From Candidatus Acidiferrales bacterium (GTDB lineage: Bacteria; Acidobacteriota; Terriglobia; Acidiferrales; UBA7541), in the NCBI GenBank assembly GCA_035934015.1, contig DASYYH010000006.1:62001-126000 (forward strand): a DNA stretch of 64,000 nt, given 5' to 3'. Shown one piece after another: positions 16,157 through 26,200 of this stretch; position 1 is the stretch's first letter, and each line of letters begins with the position of its first letter. A model generated the notes under the pieces. It ran no database searches and was not told where the DNA came from. It saw only the letters and a program-made list of their open reading frames with translations. Both the position numbers and the translations under genes were made by a program.

Positions 16157-17167
16157 ATGAAGTTTGGGATCTTGGCTCTGTTGGTGTGTGTCTCTTCGCT
16201 TTGCTGGGCCCAGGCCGAGCAGCAGGAAGTCAGACATCACGGGATGATGCATGCAATGGAGATGCAGCATCTCGTTTCGAAGACGGCCAAACTCAGCATC
16301 TCAAATAACGCAGCCGCACAGCAAATGACCGTTCGCGTCGGCCCTCTGAACTTACCCGCGCACTCCAGCCACATGACCGTCGCGCAACCGCCAGTTTTTT
16401 TTCTCACGATTCCCTTCGATGGCTGGCTTGTCGCTTATCATCCGCGCGTCATCGACAATCACGGCGTGCCGCTTCCCAATAAGCTCCTCCATCACACTGC
16501 TTTCTACAATACCGCACGCCCCGATTTTCTTTGCCATAATAAAGACGAACACATTTTTGGCGCGGGCGGCGAAATGAACGACTGGCCGGCCGTTCCGGGC
16601 TTCGGCTATCCGGTTCGCAAAGGCGATCGCATTCGCATCAGCGCGATGTTCGCCAATCCAACGGCCAAAAATTATCCCGATGTTTTTCTCGAAGTCCGCA
16701 TGGACTACAAAATCTCCGACGCCAATCAGCCTCCGCTGCAAGACGTCTATCCCGCCTGGTTCGACGTGATGGGCTGCGGCGATTCCGGCTACACTCTGCC
16801 ATCCGGGGAGAGCATGCGGACCGGTCATTTCAAATTGCGCTATTCCGGAAAACTTCTCGGCGTCGGCGGGCACTTGCACGATTACGGTGAATGGCTCGTC
16901 TTGAAAGACACGACCGCGAATATCACGCTTGCGAATCTCGCTGCGAAAACGGATCTCGCAGGGCACGTTCTCGCCATGCCTGTGGGATCTTTCGCTGCGC
17001 AGGGTGGCGTTGCGCTCTCGAAGGGCGATGTCATCGAAGTCACCGACGCCTACAACAACGCCACCGGAAATCCCATCGACGATGGCGCCATGGGCATCGT
17101 CGTCGGATATTTCCTCCCCGATGACCAAGCCGCCCTCGCCGCTTTACGCCGCAAGCCAAATCGCTAA
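16157..17167 (+). CDS. secreted Nod19/PHM-like protein of unknown function
   Basis: A 336-residue exported protein. A signal peptide is clear (MKFGILALLVCVSSLCWAQA, cleavage near residue 20). The mature part is rich in histidine at conserved-looking places: VRHHGMMHAMEMQH near its start, LLHHTAFYN in the middle, and GVGGHLHDYGEWL later. Segments such as FGAGGEMNDWP and GYPVRKGDRIRISAMFANPT resemble the stress-upregulated Nod19 family and the copper-binding beta-sandwich of peptidylglycine monooxygenases, so metal binding is likely but not proved. The start is ATG 16157 because the signal peptide begins there. No neighbour explains its role. Confidence 0.7.
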   Translation: MKFGILALLVCVSSLCWAQAEQQEVRHHGMMHAMEMQHLVSKTAKLSISNNAAAQQMTVRVGPLNLPAHSSHMTVAQPPVFFLTIPFDGWLVAYHPRVIDNHGVPLPNKLLHHTAFYNTARPDFLCHNKDEHIFGAGGEMNDWPAVPGFGYPVRKGDRIRISAMFANPTAKNYPDVFLEVRMDYKISDANQPPLQDVYPAWFDVMGCGDSGYTLPSGESMRTGHFKLRYSGKLLGVGGHLHDYGEWLVLKDTTANITLANLAAKTDLAGHVLAMPVGSFAAQGGVALSKGDVIEVTDAYNNATGNPIDDGAMGIVVGYFLPDDQAALAALRRKPNR

Positions 17168-17255
17168 CCGCACTCGCATCGCACAAACGACAGCAGGAAA
17201 AAAATCTTCGCAGACGAATACAACGTGTGAGACAAAGAGAAAGGACGAAGAAAAT

Positions 17256-17330
17256 TGGTGCCGGCGGGGGGAATCGAACCCACGGCCTAGGGATTATGAG
17301 ACCCTCGCTCTGCCACTGAGCTACGCCGGC
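17256..17330 (-). tRNA. tRNA-Met (anticodon CAT)
   Basis: On the minus strand the gene folds as a cloverleaf: acceptor GCCGGCG/CGCCGGC, D-arm GCTC/GAGC, anticodon loop CTCATAA, T-arm with GGTTCGATTCC, discriminator A and an encoded CCA. The anticodon stem has one U-U pair next to the loop. The elongator type is favoured because the acceptor begins with a paired G-C and the anticodon stem lacks the three G-C pairs of initiator tRNA. A tRNA-Ile2 modified at C34 has the same anticodon and cannot be excluded. Confidence 0.93.
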
Positions 17331-17455
17331 ACGCGCAACTCCTTGATGCTACGGTTTGCCTTCTTGCAGTGTCAAGAAGCGTTCGCTTCGGAATCGCGCG
17401 CCAGGCACACGCACCGCCCGCGCGAGCGCGCGAAAAAACAATTCTGAACTTCCTC

Positions 17456-17680
17456 TTACTTTTTCGCGGCCTTCGGTGCGTTCGCGTATTTCCGCTGGAA
17501 GCGTTCCACGCGGCCCGCCGTATCGATCAGCTTCTGCTTGCCCGTGAAAAATGGATGACAGCTCGAGCAGATTTCCACGCGGATCAAATCGCCCTTGAAG
17601 GTCGAGCGCGTATCAAACGTGCTGCCGCAGGCGCAGTGCACCTTCACAGCGTGGTATTCAGGATGGATTCCTTCTTTCAT
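17456..17680 (-). CDS. rpmE: 50S ribosomal protein L31
   Basis: A 74-residue L31 of the zinc-binding type. It starts [10 protein letters not shown] and has the zinc ribbon cysteines in VHCACGSTF and [15 protein letters not shown]31 bridges the large and small subunits. AAAGGGAG lies about 9 bases before the ATG. The presence of the cysteines shows the zinc-dependent form rather than the zinc-free paralogue used under zinc limitation. Confidence 0.96.
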   Translation of the reverse strand: MKEGIHPEYHAVKVHCACGSTFDTRSTFKGDLIRVEICSSCHPFFTGKQKLIDTAGRVERFQRKYANAPKAAKK

Positions 17681-17844
17681 TTCGGTGACTCCCTTTCGCA
17701 GGACCGGTCTGCGAAGCTGTGCCCGATGTGCACAGCGACGTCGCTAGGTCCGCGCGCAAACTTCTATCATACGCGAATCTGGCTTCCCTGCCAACCGCGC
17801 CTCGTTCGGTCCTATCTCACTTGACCGCGCTTTTGCCGGGTGAA

Positions 17845-18708
17845 TTAGTGCAATTTGTCAAGCCACGTGATGATCGCGCTTTCGAGTGCGATGCGATGGT
17901 CGGACCAACCGTGGTCGGTATCGAAGTGCATCTCCGTAACTTGGCGGCCGCCCTGCGCTTGAATGGCGTGCACGAGCGCATCGGCCTGACCGGCGAGTCC
18001 GTCGTTGGCCGTCAGCACGAGCAGCGGAGTTTGCGTAAGTCCCGCCGCGGCGTCGGCGAACCGGTATTTTCCTGCGATGGCGCGCAGTTCTTCAACCATG
18101 CTCTCCGGCGTCACGCCCGCAAGCGATTCCATGTCTCCAGCCATCAATGCCAATAAACGGCTGTGTGGCTCATCTGCAATCTTGCTCATGTCCGCCGCAG
18201 AAAAAAGAATCGCGCCATACAAACCGTGATCGTGCGCCGCCGTGTGCACGACGACCCAGCCGCCCATGCTGTGACCTGCAATCACGATGCGATGCGTGTC
18301 AATTCCGAGCCGCGCAGCGTTCTCCGGCGCGCGCAAATACGCGAGGACGGCATCGGCATCCTCGAAGTTTCCTGCAAAACGAAACTCTCCCGGACTGCCC
18401 CACGAACCACGATAGTTGAACGTCACCGCATTCCACCCAGCGCGGCGCACGGCCTGCGCAACGTCGAGATTCTTTTCGTTCCCCGGTAAGCCGTGAAACA
18501 AGACGAGCGTTGGATGCAGCCCCGCTCCGGAGGGCTGATAAACGATGCCGTTGATTCTTACGCCGTGGCTGGGAATGTGCAGCACAGTCATCTTCGCGGG
18601 ACGCGCCGCGTCGGCGGGTGGATCCGTGTAGATAGCTTTAGGAATGGACTGCGCGGAAGCGGTGGCCGCGAAAAGTGCCGCGAAAATTACGATCATCGAT
18701 GGGCGCAT
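17845..18708 (-). CDS. secreted alpha/beta hydrolase
   Basis: A 287-residue alpha/beta-hydrolase with an N-terminal signal peptide (residues 1-19, ending TASA). The oxyanion region is LVLFHGLPGNEKN, the nucleophile elbow is GHSMGG, the acid is probably in LTANDGL, and the catalytic histidine in DTDHGWSDHR near the C-terminus. The sequence is close to the prolyl-oligopeptidase-like or acyl-esterase branch (DUF-type dienelactone hydrolase/S9). It probably acts in the periplasm on small esters or peptides; the substrate is unknown. AGGAGCG stands 7 bases before the ATG. Confidence 0.85.
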   Translation of the reverse strand: MRPSMIVIFAALFAATASAQSIPKAIYTDPPADAARPAKMTVLHIPSHGVRINGIVYQPSGAGLHPTLVLFHGLPGNEKNLDVAQAVRRAGWNAVTFNYRGSWGSPGEFRFAGNFEDADAVLAYLRAPENAARLGIDTHRIVIAGHSMGGWVVVHTAAHDHGLYGAILFSAADMSKIADEPHSRLLALMAGDMESLAGVTPESMVEELRAIAGKYRFADAAAGLTQTPLLVLTANDGLAGQADALVHAIQAQGGRQVTEMHFDTDHGWSDHRIALESAIITWLDKLH

Positions 18709-18830
18709 GAGTTCGCTCCTAAGATGAAATGCGTGCGACGATGCGCAGCGCGAGCATCGCGTTTGATCATCGTCAGTTCAGAGCGAAACATGATAGCCCA
18801 TGCTCGCTCGCATCGCCGAAAAATTCCGCG

Positions 18831-19610
18831 CTATTTGGTTTCCTCTACGGTCCGTCCATCGAGCGGCTGAAGGGGTCGCACATCATGCGGGTATAGTTTG
18901 GCGAACGCAGCGATTTGCGCCGTCGAAACCTGCACTCGGCTCTTCATCACAAACCATTTCACGCCCTCGGTACACGGCGGAGCGCTTATGGATCCCATGT
19001 ACATGTAATAACCGGTTTCGCGCGGCAATAGCCCGTCGGGATTCACTTCAGCTCCCGGAATCACACGCGCCGGGCCTTTTGTTTTCGCCATGTATTTCCA
19101 AAGTTCGCTGACCACGGGATTCGCACTGCCTTCATTCAACAGCACGGCAACGCCCGCATTTTTTCCGTCGCTCGATTGGTACATCAGATGTATCACCATG
19201 TCCGAGGGACGCCCATGAACGTATTCTTCGCTCGGATGATGAAAGTGGAATTGCACAAGCTCATAGCGCTGGTCTCCGACGACCAGAAAATTGCCGTTTC
19301 CCGGCGCATAGTCCAAGCGGACGGCCGTGTAACCGTTGTTGATGATGTTGATTGGCCCGCTTTTGTCCTCGAATCGCAGCGGAGGGAGATCCGCTGGCAC
19401 CGCGCTGCGAATGTCGATCGGAGATTGTTCTTTGCCGTCACACGCAGCGTATTCGGGATCCAAATGCGCCCAATGCTGGGGACCGTCGGCCGCGCCGCGG
19501 TTGTAACTCCACGGTGTTCTCCACTGCGCTCGCGGAGCCACAGGTACCAGGATCGCAGCGCCAGCCAAAAATGCAAACGTCATCCAAAGTTTTCGCAAAT
19601 TGCACCTCAT
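18831..19610 (-). CDS. alpha-class carbonic anhydrase, periplasmic
   Basis: A 259-residue alpha-carbonic anhydrase catalysing CO2 hydration. A signal peptide covers about residues 1-28. The three zinc histidines are H122 and H124 (VQFHFHHPSEE) and H141 (MVIHLMY); QSPIDI and ISAPPCTEGVKW are further family landmarks, the latter next to the substrate pocket. C57 and the Cys in APPC may form the disulfide seen in bacterial alpha enzymes. It is transcribed toward the secreted hydrolase, and the gene pair could form an operon, although 122 bases separate them. Confidence 0.95.
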   Translation of the reverse strand: MRCNLRKLWMTFAFLAGAAILVPVAPRAQWRTPWSYNRGAADGPQHWAHLDPEYAACDGKEQSPIDIRSAVPADLPPLRFEDKSGPINIINNGYTAVRLDYAPGNGNFLVVGDQRYELVQFHFHHPSEEYVHGRPSDMVIHLMYQSSDGKNAGVAVLLNEGSANPVVSELWKYMAKTKGPARVIPGAEVNPDGLLPRETGYYMYMGSISAPPCTEGVKWFVMKSRVQVSTAQIAAFAKLYPHDVRPLQPLDGRTVEETK

Positions 19611-19815
19611 TTCGGGCTCAGTTTTCTGCTCTGCTGATATCTACTCCTTCGCCCACCGCCAGCACAATACCATGCGCTGAGCAACAACGATTCGTCAGCT
19701 ATCGAAGTATGAATGTCGCATCGTCGGGCAAATTCCCGGGAGCCCTTGTTGCAAGAGCAACTGGTCACTTGTCACGCTGCTGTATTAGAATTGTCCAAGA
19801 TCAAACGTTTAGCGA

Positions 19816-19891
19816 GGGCGTGTAGCTCAGCTGGGAGAGCACCTGCTTTGCAAGCAGGGGGTCGCCGGTTCGATCCCGGCCACGTCCACCA
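19816..19891 (+). tRNA. tRNA-Ala (anticodon TGC)
   Basis: A complete 76-base cloverleaf: acceptor GGGCGTG/CACGTCC containing the G3-U70 pair that marks alanine tRNAs, D-arm GCTC/GAGC, anticodon stem CCTGC/GCAGG around loop TTTGCAA, T-arm GCCGG/CCGGC with TTCGATC, discriminator A and an encoded CCA. Confidence 0.97.
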
Positions 19892-20166
19892 GATTTTTTC
19901 TGACTGCAAAAGGCTTAGAAAAAGCAGCTCGACCGAATCCCGCCACTGTCGAAGTTACTGGCTCAGCCACACTAACGATTTTGATTCTAGTGTTCCCTCC
20001 AAAAATCTTTAGCATATTTTCATTGATGATTCTTCCCGGAAAGTCAATGAGACACTCACTGTTGGCAACGGGCCGGCGCGTATCCTTAAAATAGCTTACT
20101 GCGGAGCGTGGCCATGTGGGCGGGTCGACACGGAAGTCCCGCCTCTTTTCTCCCGTAGATCACGCT

Positions 20167-22890
20167 TTATTGAATGGGGATTCTATAAAGATTGCGGTGA
20201 ACGTCGCGACGCAATAAGGCGAATATGCCTACCTTGGGGCCTGGAGTAATGAAACCGTCGAGAATTTTCGCTCCTGGAACACTCGTCATGTCCGCGCGCG
20301 TCTGGAGGCCGCCGGATGGCAAAGTTGGGAGACTGTTGCTGCGTGAGACAGGTACGACGAGAGTATCTTCACCTCCCATCGGGAGCCCCAGGGTAACGGA
20401 GAAGCTCCCTCCATCCGAGGTCCATTGCGCGAGGCAAAGTCCAGGACAAATTGTCACAGAACCACCGTCATCGAGGGAACTGGCGAATAGAGGTGACTCC
20501 TGACCTAAAGTTCGGTCAACCAGCGCCCAGCGCCCATCGGGTGACACATCGTGAAACTCAAGAATCGGATCGGGAAGCGCCTTGACGCGGTTGCTGCCGT
20601 CCGCGTTCATGCGGTACAAGTAGTTCGAGTTGCCCTCCGCGGCGCGAAAATAAATGCGGCCCTGTGCATCCCAATGGGGTTGGTCTTCGTTCGCAGGCGA
20701 GGAGAACTCGCGAGGCGGAAAACGAAGAGCGAGAGAAGCAAGCCACAGGTGCTGGCGGTTTTCCTTCTCCTTGGCGGAAAAAACGACCTCCGTTCCGTCG
20801 TGTGAAATACTGTAGCCCGTCACCAGGAAGTTGGGCAGCAGACGTTGGCTCTGACCAGTCTCAAGATCCGCGACCCAAAGCTCTCCACTTAGAAGAGACA
20901 CGTTCAATTGGTCGAAAGTGCTTTCGCGGAGGGCCAAATAATACAGCCTCTTTCCGTCCGGAGAGGACTGCGGGTATGCGGCATAACCCTCGGAAGAGAC
21001 TTGCCGTTCGCCCTTGCTGTCGCGTACCCAGAGGGTGCTTTGTTGCAATCCGACCGAAGTAATCAGCGAGCGGCCATCGGGTGCCACAGCGATGCCTTCT
21101 TCTTCCGTGACGCCCGATGTGACCTGCTCCGGCTGGCCATCCGGGAAACGTTGCCTCCAAATATGGAAGCGGCCGCCAGCGTCGGAGCTAACGTACATCC
21201 ACGTCTGATCCGGAGACCAGGCCACGTAGGTGCATCGGGCACCTGGCGGCCCAATGGGTTTCCCCGTAGTGCTCCCATCAAAAGGAACAAGTCGGCAAGG
21301 CAACCAACCTCCGTTGTCCATCTCCGCCACCAATACCCACTTGTGGTCAGGCGAAAGAGCAGAGCGATGCGCCATACCACGATCGCCCGGCGGTACATAA
21401 ACGTCGCGGATTTGGTCGCGCGTATCGGTGGCCGTCACCAAGGTCATGTGGAGCCCCGACTTGATCTCGGAGAAAAGCAAATGTCCGCCATCGATCCACG
21501 TCAGGCCCTCGGCATTGGGGAGCATCAAGCGAGGCTCGCCGCCCAGCGCGGGGATAACCCAGGTCTGCCACTCGTCCTGCGCGGCGCTCCATTCGAGCGT
21601 GGTATACGCGATGTTTGAGCCATCTGGCGAAAACTGCGGACTCATCTTCATGGCTCCGTCGTGGGTCAATTGCACGGGTTCGCCGTTCGGCAATACCTTC
21701 GCATAGATCTCTCCCTTGCCGTAGAACGTGTACCCACCTCGGATGAAAGTCAGGATGTGCCCGTCCGGAGAAAGCGCCGGAGAAACAGCCGAATCGGCAA
21801 AGTCGGTGAGTTGCACCCAATCTGCTTGGGATGCGACCGGAGGAAGCGCGCGTTCTTCGTGAAGCCACTTGTAGCCGCCTATGGCCAGGAGCAGGAGAAG
21901 ACCGAGTCCCGCGCCAAGCATCACCCAAGGCTGGCGCGCCAAGACTGTAGCTTCGCCTCTCCCTTGCCCCGTGACTGCAGCTGCTAACTCAAGTTCCCGC
22001 CCCAGCCCAGCCGCCGAGGCCCACCGCTGCGTAGGATCCTCTTCCAGACAACGGCTTATGATTCTTTCCAGTTGCGGCGATGGAATGCCCTTGCGTTCAA
22101 ACGTAACTCGCGTGCCAGTCAGCATTTCGTAAAGCACGCAACCGAACGAATAGATATCCGAGCGGGCGTCGGCCCGACCTTCCCTTTGCTCCGGAGCCAT
22201 GTAGGCGGGCGTGCCCATGACCATATGGCTAGCGGTCAGAGTGTGATCCTGTTGCGATTTGGCCAGACCGAAATCCAGAACCTTAACTCCGGATTTCGCA
22301 ATCATGATGTTGCCGGGCTTCAGATCGCGGTGGATGATGCCCTTTTCGTGCGCTTCGGCTAATGCGGAGACAATCTGTGAGGCGTAGAGGAGCGCCAGGT
22401 TCAGCGGGAGAGGCCCGTTTTTGAGCCGGGCGGCTATGGTCTCGCCCTCGACCAATTCCATCACCAGGTAGTTTGGTCCGACGTCGTAGAGAGTGCAGAT
22501 GTTGGGGTGGTTGAGCGAAGAAATGGTACGCGCCTCGCGCCCGAACCGTGAGGTGAACTGCTCGCGCGTGGTCTTGATAGCAACAGCGCGGCCCAAGCGT
22601 GTGTCAACCGCGCGATAGACCTGGCCCATGCCCCCTTCACCAAGCATGTTTTCGATGCGGTAGGGCCCGAGGCTGGCACCCACACCCAATATGGTCAGAG
22701 TCGAATTATCCAGAAACGGTGGAATGGGTGGATCCCGGAATTCGTCGCCGGCGTCCTGCGCGAGAAGGGACTCCACCTCGCGGCGCAAATCGGGGTCTAT
22801 GTGGGCCAGAAGAGCGGTGCGCTCCGCGGCGGATTGCCCACGAACCAATTGGTATAGCGCTTCAATTTGCTGAAGACGCTCGCTCGTCAT
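20167..22890 (-). CDS. membrane Ser/Thr protein kinase with C-terminal TolB/WD40-like propeller
   Basis: A 907-residue Hanks-type kinase. The kinase domain runs from about 75 to 300: glycine loop GEGGMGQVY at 84-92, lysine K106 in AIK, catalytic loop HRDLKPGN at 187-194, DFG at 206-208 and GTPAYMAPEQ. One membrane helix lies at 323-343. The remaining 560 residues have repeated SPDG motifs (ALSPDGHIL, QFSPDGSNIAY, ALSPDHKWV) of a TolB-like beta-propeller, predicted outside the membrane, perhaps as sensor. The N-terminal MTSERLQQIEALYQ helix is usual for this family, which is why the start at 22890 is taken; the frame is open to 22974. The insert between the catalytic lysine and helix C is shorter than usual. 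The signal and substrates are unknown. Confidence 0.88.
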   Translation of the reverse strand: MTSERLQQIEALYQLVRGQSAAERTALLAHIDPDLRREVESLLAQDAGDEFRDPPIPPFLDNSTLTILGVGASLGPYRIENMLGEGGMGQVYRAVDTRLGRAVAIKTTREQFTSRFGREARTISSLNHPNICTLYDVGPNYLVMELVEGETIAARLKNGPLPLNLALLYASQIVSALAEAHEKGIIHRDLKPGNIMIAKSGVKVLDFGLAKSQQDHTLTASHMVMGTPAYMAPEQREGRADARSDIYSFGCVLYEMLTGTRVTFERKGIPSPQLERIISRCLEEDPTQRWASAAGLGRELELAAAVTGQGRGEATVLARQPWVMLGAGLGLLLLLAIGGYKWLHEERALPPVASQADWVQLTDFADSAVSPALSPDGHILTFIRGGYTFYGKGEIYAKVLPNGEPVQLTHDGAMKMSPQFSPDGSNIAYTTLEWSAAQDEWQTWVIPALGGEPRLMLPNAEGLTWIDGGHLLFSEIKSGLHMTLVTATDTRDQIRDVYVPPGDRGMAHRSALSPDHKWVLVAEMDNGGWLPCRLVPFDGSTTGKPIGPPGARCTYVAWSPDQTWMYVSSDAGGRFHIWRQRFPDGQPEQVTSGVTEEEGIAVAPDGRSLITSVGLQQSTLWVRDSKGERQVSSEGYAAYPQSSPDGKRLYYLALRESTFDQLNVSLLSGELWVADLETGQSQRLLPNFLVTGYSISHDGTEVVFSAKEKENRQHLWLASLALRFPPREFSSPANEDQPHWDAQGRIYFRAAEGNSNYLYRMNADGSNRVKALPDPILEFHDVSPDGRWALVDRTLGQESPLFASSLDDGGSVTICPGLCLAQWTSDGGSFSVTLGLPMGGEDTLVVPVSRSNSLPTLPSGGLQTRADMTSVPGAKILDGFITPGPKVGIFALLRRDVHRNLYRIPIQ

Positions 22891-23286
22891 GTGCCGTTGC
22901 TCGCCGTATCCTAAAATCGCCCTGCCCGACGCGTGTTTTACGCGTCCCTGGGGCACACCCGTTTGATCAGGCATGCCAAGGCAGCGTGATTGCCACCGCT
23001 CCAGGTTTTTAAGAAAGCGGAGATTTTAGCAGGGGATGTACGCATGGACATCCGTTCTCCCCACGGTACAAAAAATATACCAGAGGAATGGCTGTTTTTG
23101 TCGTCGGTTTCCGCCGGCGTCCACGGAAAAGGAACTTATCTGTGGGGAGAGCGGAACAGTCTCATATTCGTGTCCGAGATCTTCGCGATCACGAAGCTAA
23201 TCGCGGGCATGCGAAGGCGGCAAACCGCTACACGCCCTCGCGGCATTTCTCCATGACGATAAACTGCTATGAATCGAGCGAGCGAT
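22891..23286. other. intergenic stretch without a gene
   Basis: It lies between the end of the BNR-protein gene and the kinase start, both on the minus strand. No convincing gene is seen. A small inverted repeat (GGATGT at 23034-23039 with ACATCC at 23048-23053) is present without a T run. The short open frames have no family features. Confidence 0.5.
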
Positions 23287-26200
23287 TCAAGGTGTTTTCG
23301 CGATGATGTTTGAGATATTTTTCCCCCGAAGCATGGAATTGAATGCAGCCAGGTCTGAAGCGACCATGCGCTGGAGGTCGCTGTGATATTTGGCGACCTG
23401 CTGTTTGAGTTCTTCATGTACAGCCACTTGCTGCGTAGTTGGCGCAAAATCGGAAGTGCCGACTTCGCGCGCGAGATAATCGAGCTTATCCACCAGCATC
23501 GATTCCCAGCGCACGTCGTCCTGCCCGCGGCCTGTGGCCTTTAGCTGCAACAGATGGCCCTCAAGGTCGATGAACTTGTTGCCGAGATCATCGGCGGCAG
23601 CGCGAATGGACTTGGAGTTCTGGTCGTCGCCGAGCTGAGCCTCAAGATTCAACAACTGGACGCGGATGGATTCAATTTGATTGACGTCATCCGCGGCCGC
23701 GTTGAGTTCGTCCTCGAGTGAGGCCATCAATCTGTCCTGCGCTTGAATATCAGCAATGGTACCCGCGGAGTGAGGATCCTTCAGCACAGTCAGCTTCTGG
23801 CTATAATCATGCCCTCCGACCGTCAGCTTGACCGTGTAGGTCCCCGGAGGCGCGAGAAGTGAAATTGGCCCGACGGCTGGAGCCGGCCGCCAACCCTCCG
23901 GACCCACGCCGACTTCCGGAGCATAAAGGGGACTCGTGCGCAGGTGGATCTGCTTCGTGGGGTCAAACCGCAGATCCCACCAGATGCGATTAACGCCCGC
24001 ATCCTTTTTTCCCTCAAGCGTGCGGACTGTTTTGCCGCTGGCATCCTGGATTTCGATTTTGACGTCATCTTTTGCAGCTGCTTTCAGATAGTAGTTGATG
24101 ACGGCGCCATACGGAGGATTGTGGCCCGTTGTGGGATCGTACGACACGGATGCGGGCTCAGAGATATTCCGGAAGCGATAAGCATCGCGCGGTGCGAAGA
24201 GATGCGCATCCGAATCCCGAATTTCGGGCGTCATCGCCTCGAGCGGCGTCAGATCGTCCATGATCCAAAAGCCCCGACCATACGTCGCGAGTACGAGGTC
24301 GTGGAAGCGCTCCTGTACCGCGATCCAATAGACCGGCGCGTGCGGCAGACCCGATTGCAATGGCTGCCAGTTGTCGCCGTCATCGAAGGACACGTAGAGC
24401 GCATTTTCGGTGCCAAGGTAGAGCAATCCGGGGCGCACAGGGTCTTCGCGGATGCAATGAGCGTAGCTCAACATGCCGTGAGGAATGCCGTTGGTGATTA
24501 GCGTCCAGGTCTTCCCGTAATCGCTTGTTTTGTAAACGAAGGGATCGCGATTGTTCATCTGATGAAAATCCACCGTGATATAAGCCTTGCCCGCCTGATA
24601 CCGTGAAGCCTCGATGTTGCTCACCGTGCCCCATTCCGGAAGGTTGGGGATATTGGCGGTGACGTTGGTCCAGTGTTTTCCGCCGTCGCGCGTGATTTGC
24701 ACGAGGCCATCATTTGTTCCAGCCCAGATAACTCCCGCTTCCTTGGGCGACTCGGCGATGGAGAAAACTACGCCGGCGTATTCGACGCCGATATTGTCGG
24801 GAGTGAGCCCGCCGGAAATTCCCATTTTGCTTCTGTCATTTCGCGTGAGATCCGGACTGATGATTTGCCAGCTATTGCCGCCGTCGGTGGTCATGTGGAC
24901 ATATTGGCTTCCGACATAAACCTTGTTGTGATCGTGAGGCGAAATCGTGATGGGAAATTCCCAATTGAATCGATACTTCACATCGGCAGCGGGTGCTCCG
25001 ATGGTCGTTTCGGGCCAGACTTCGACTTGCCGCGCTTGCTTTGTGCGCAAATCATCGACGATCACAGTGCCGCCGACGCTGCCCGAACCGGTACCACTGT
25101 TCCAGACGATGTTGTTATCGACCGGGTCCACGGTGGCGAATCCGCTCTCGCCGCCGTCGATGCCTTTCCAAACGCTTCTCGAAATGGGTCCCGTCCCGCC
25201 GCGGCCACCGAAAAATCCAAATTGCAGACTGTTGCTGGGCCCACGATAGGAACCGCCGTCCTGTTTGTTGCCGTACACGTTGTAGGGAATTTGATCGTCG
25301 ACGGTAACGTGATAAATCTGTGCAATGGGGAGCTGGATGCGGTCCCAAGTGCGGCCATGGTTGATAGAGATGCTTACGCCGCCATCATTGACCACCGCCA
25401 TGCGGTCGGCATTTGTCGGATCAATCCACATTTCGTGATTGTCGCCGCCAGGGCTTGCGGGCATTTCCGTGAGCGTTTTGCCGCCGTCGAGCGTCCTCGA
25501 AAATGCGGCAGAGAAAAAGTAGACTTCGTTTTCGTCGCCCGGAGAAATTTCCATGCGCGTGTAGTAGTGAGTGCGGCCGCGGATTTGACGGTCGTAGTTC
25601 ACCACCTGCCAATTCTCGCCGCCGTCCTCGGATCGCCAGAGTTGGCCTCGGGCCGTAGGCTTGCCGTTCCACGGAACGCCATCGCCTGTTTCGATCAAGG
25701 CGTAGACACGGTTTGAATCGCCTTGCGCGACGCGCACAGCAATTCGTCCGAGAGGAGAATCCGGCAATCCGTGTCCTGCGAGGTGTTTCCAAGTGACGCC
25801 GCCATCCGTGGATTTGTACAAGCCGCTACCTGGGCCGCCGCTGCTTCGGCCCCACGTGTGAATTTCCAGCTGCCACATTCCGGCGAAAAGAATGTGGGAA
25901 TTGTTCGGATCCATGGCGAGGTCCGAGCAACCAGTGTTCTCATCGACAAAAAGCGTTTTGTTCCATGTTTTTCCGCCATCGGTGGTTCGATAGACGCCGC
26001 GCTCGGGCTGAGGGCCGTATGAGGTGCCGAGCGAGCACGCGAGAACAATGTCGGGATTGCGCGGATTAATCACGACGTTGGCGATGCGGCCCGTAGTTTC
26101 GAGTCCCATGTGCGTCCATGTCTTGCCCGCGTCCATTGATTTATAGATTCCGTCGCCGATGGAAATATGGCTGCGGATGTAAGGTTCGCCTGTTCCGGCC

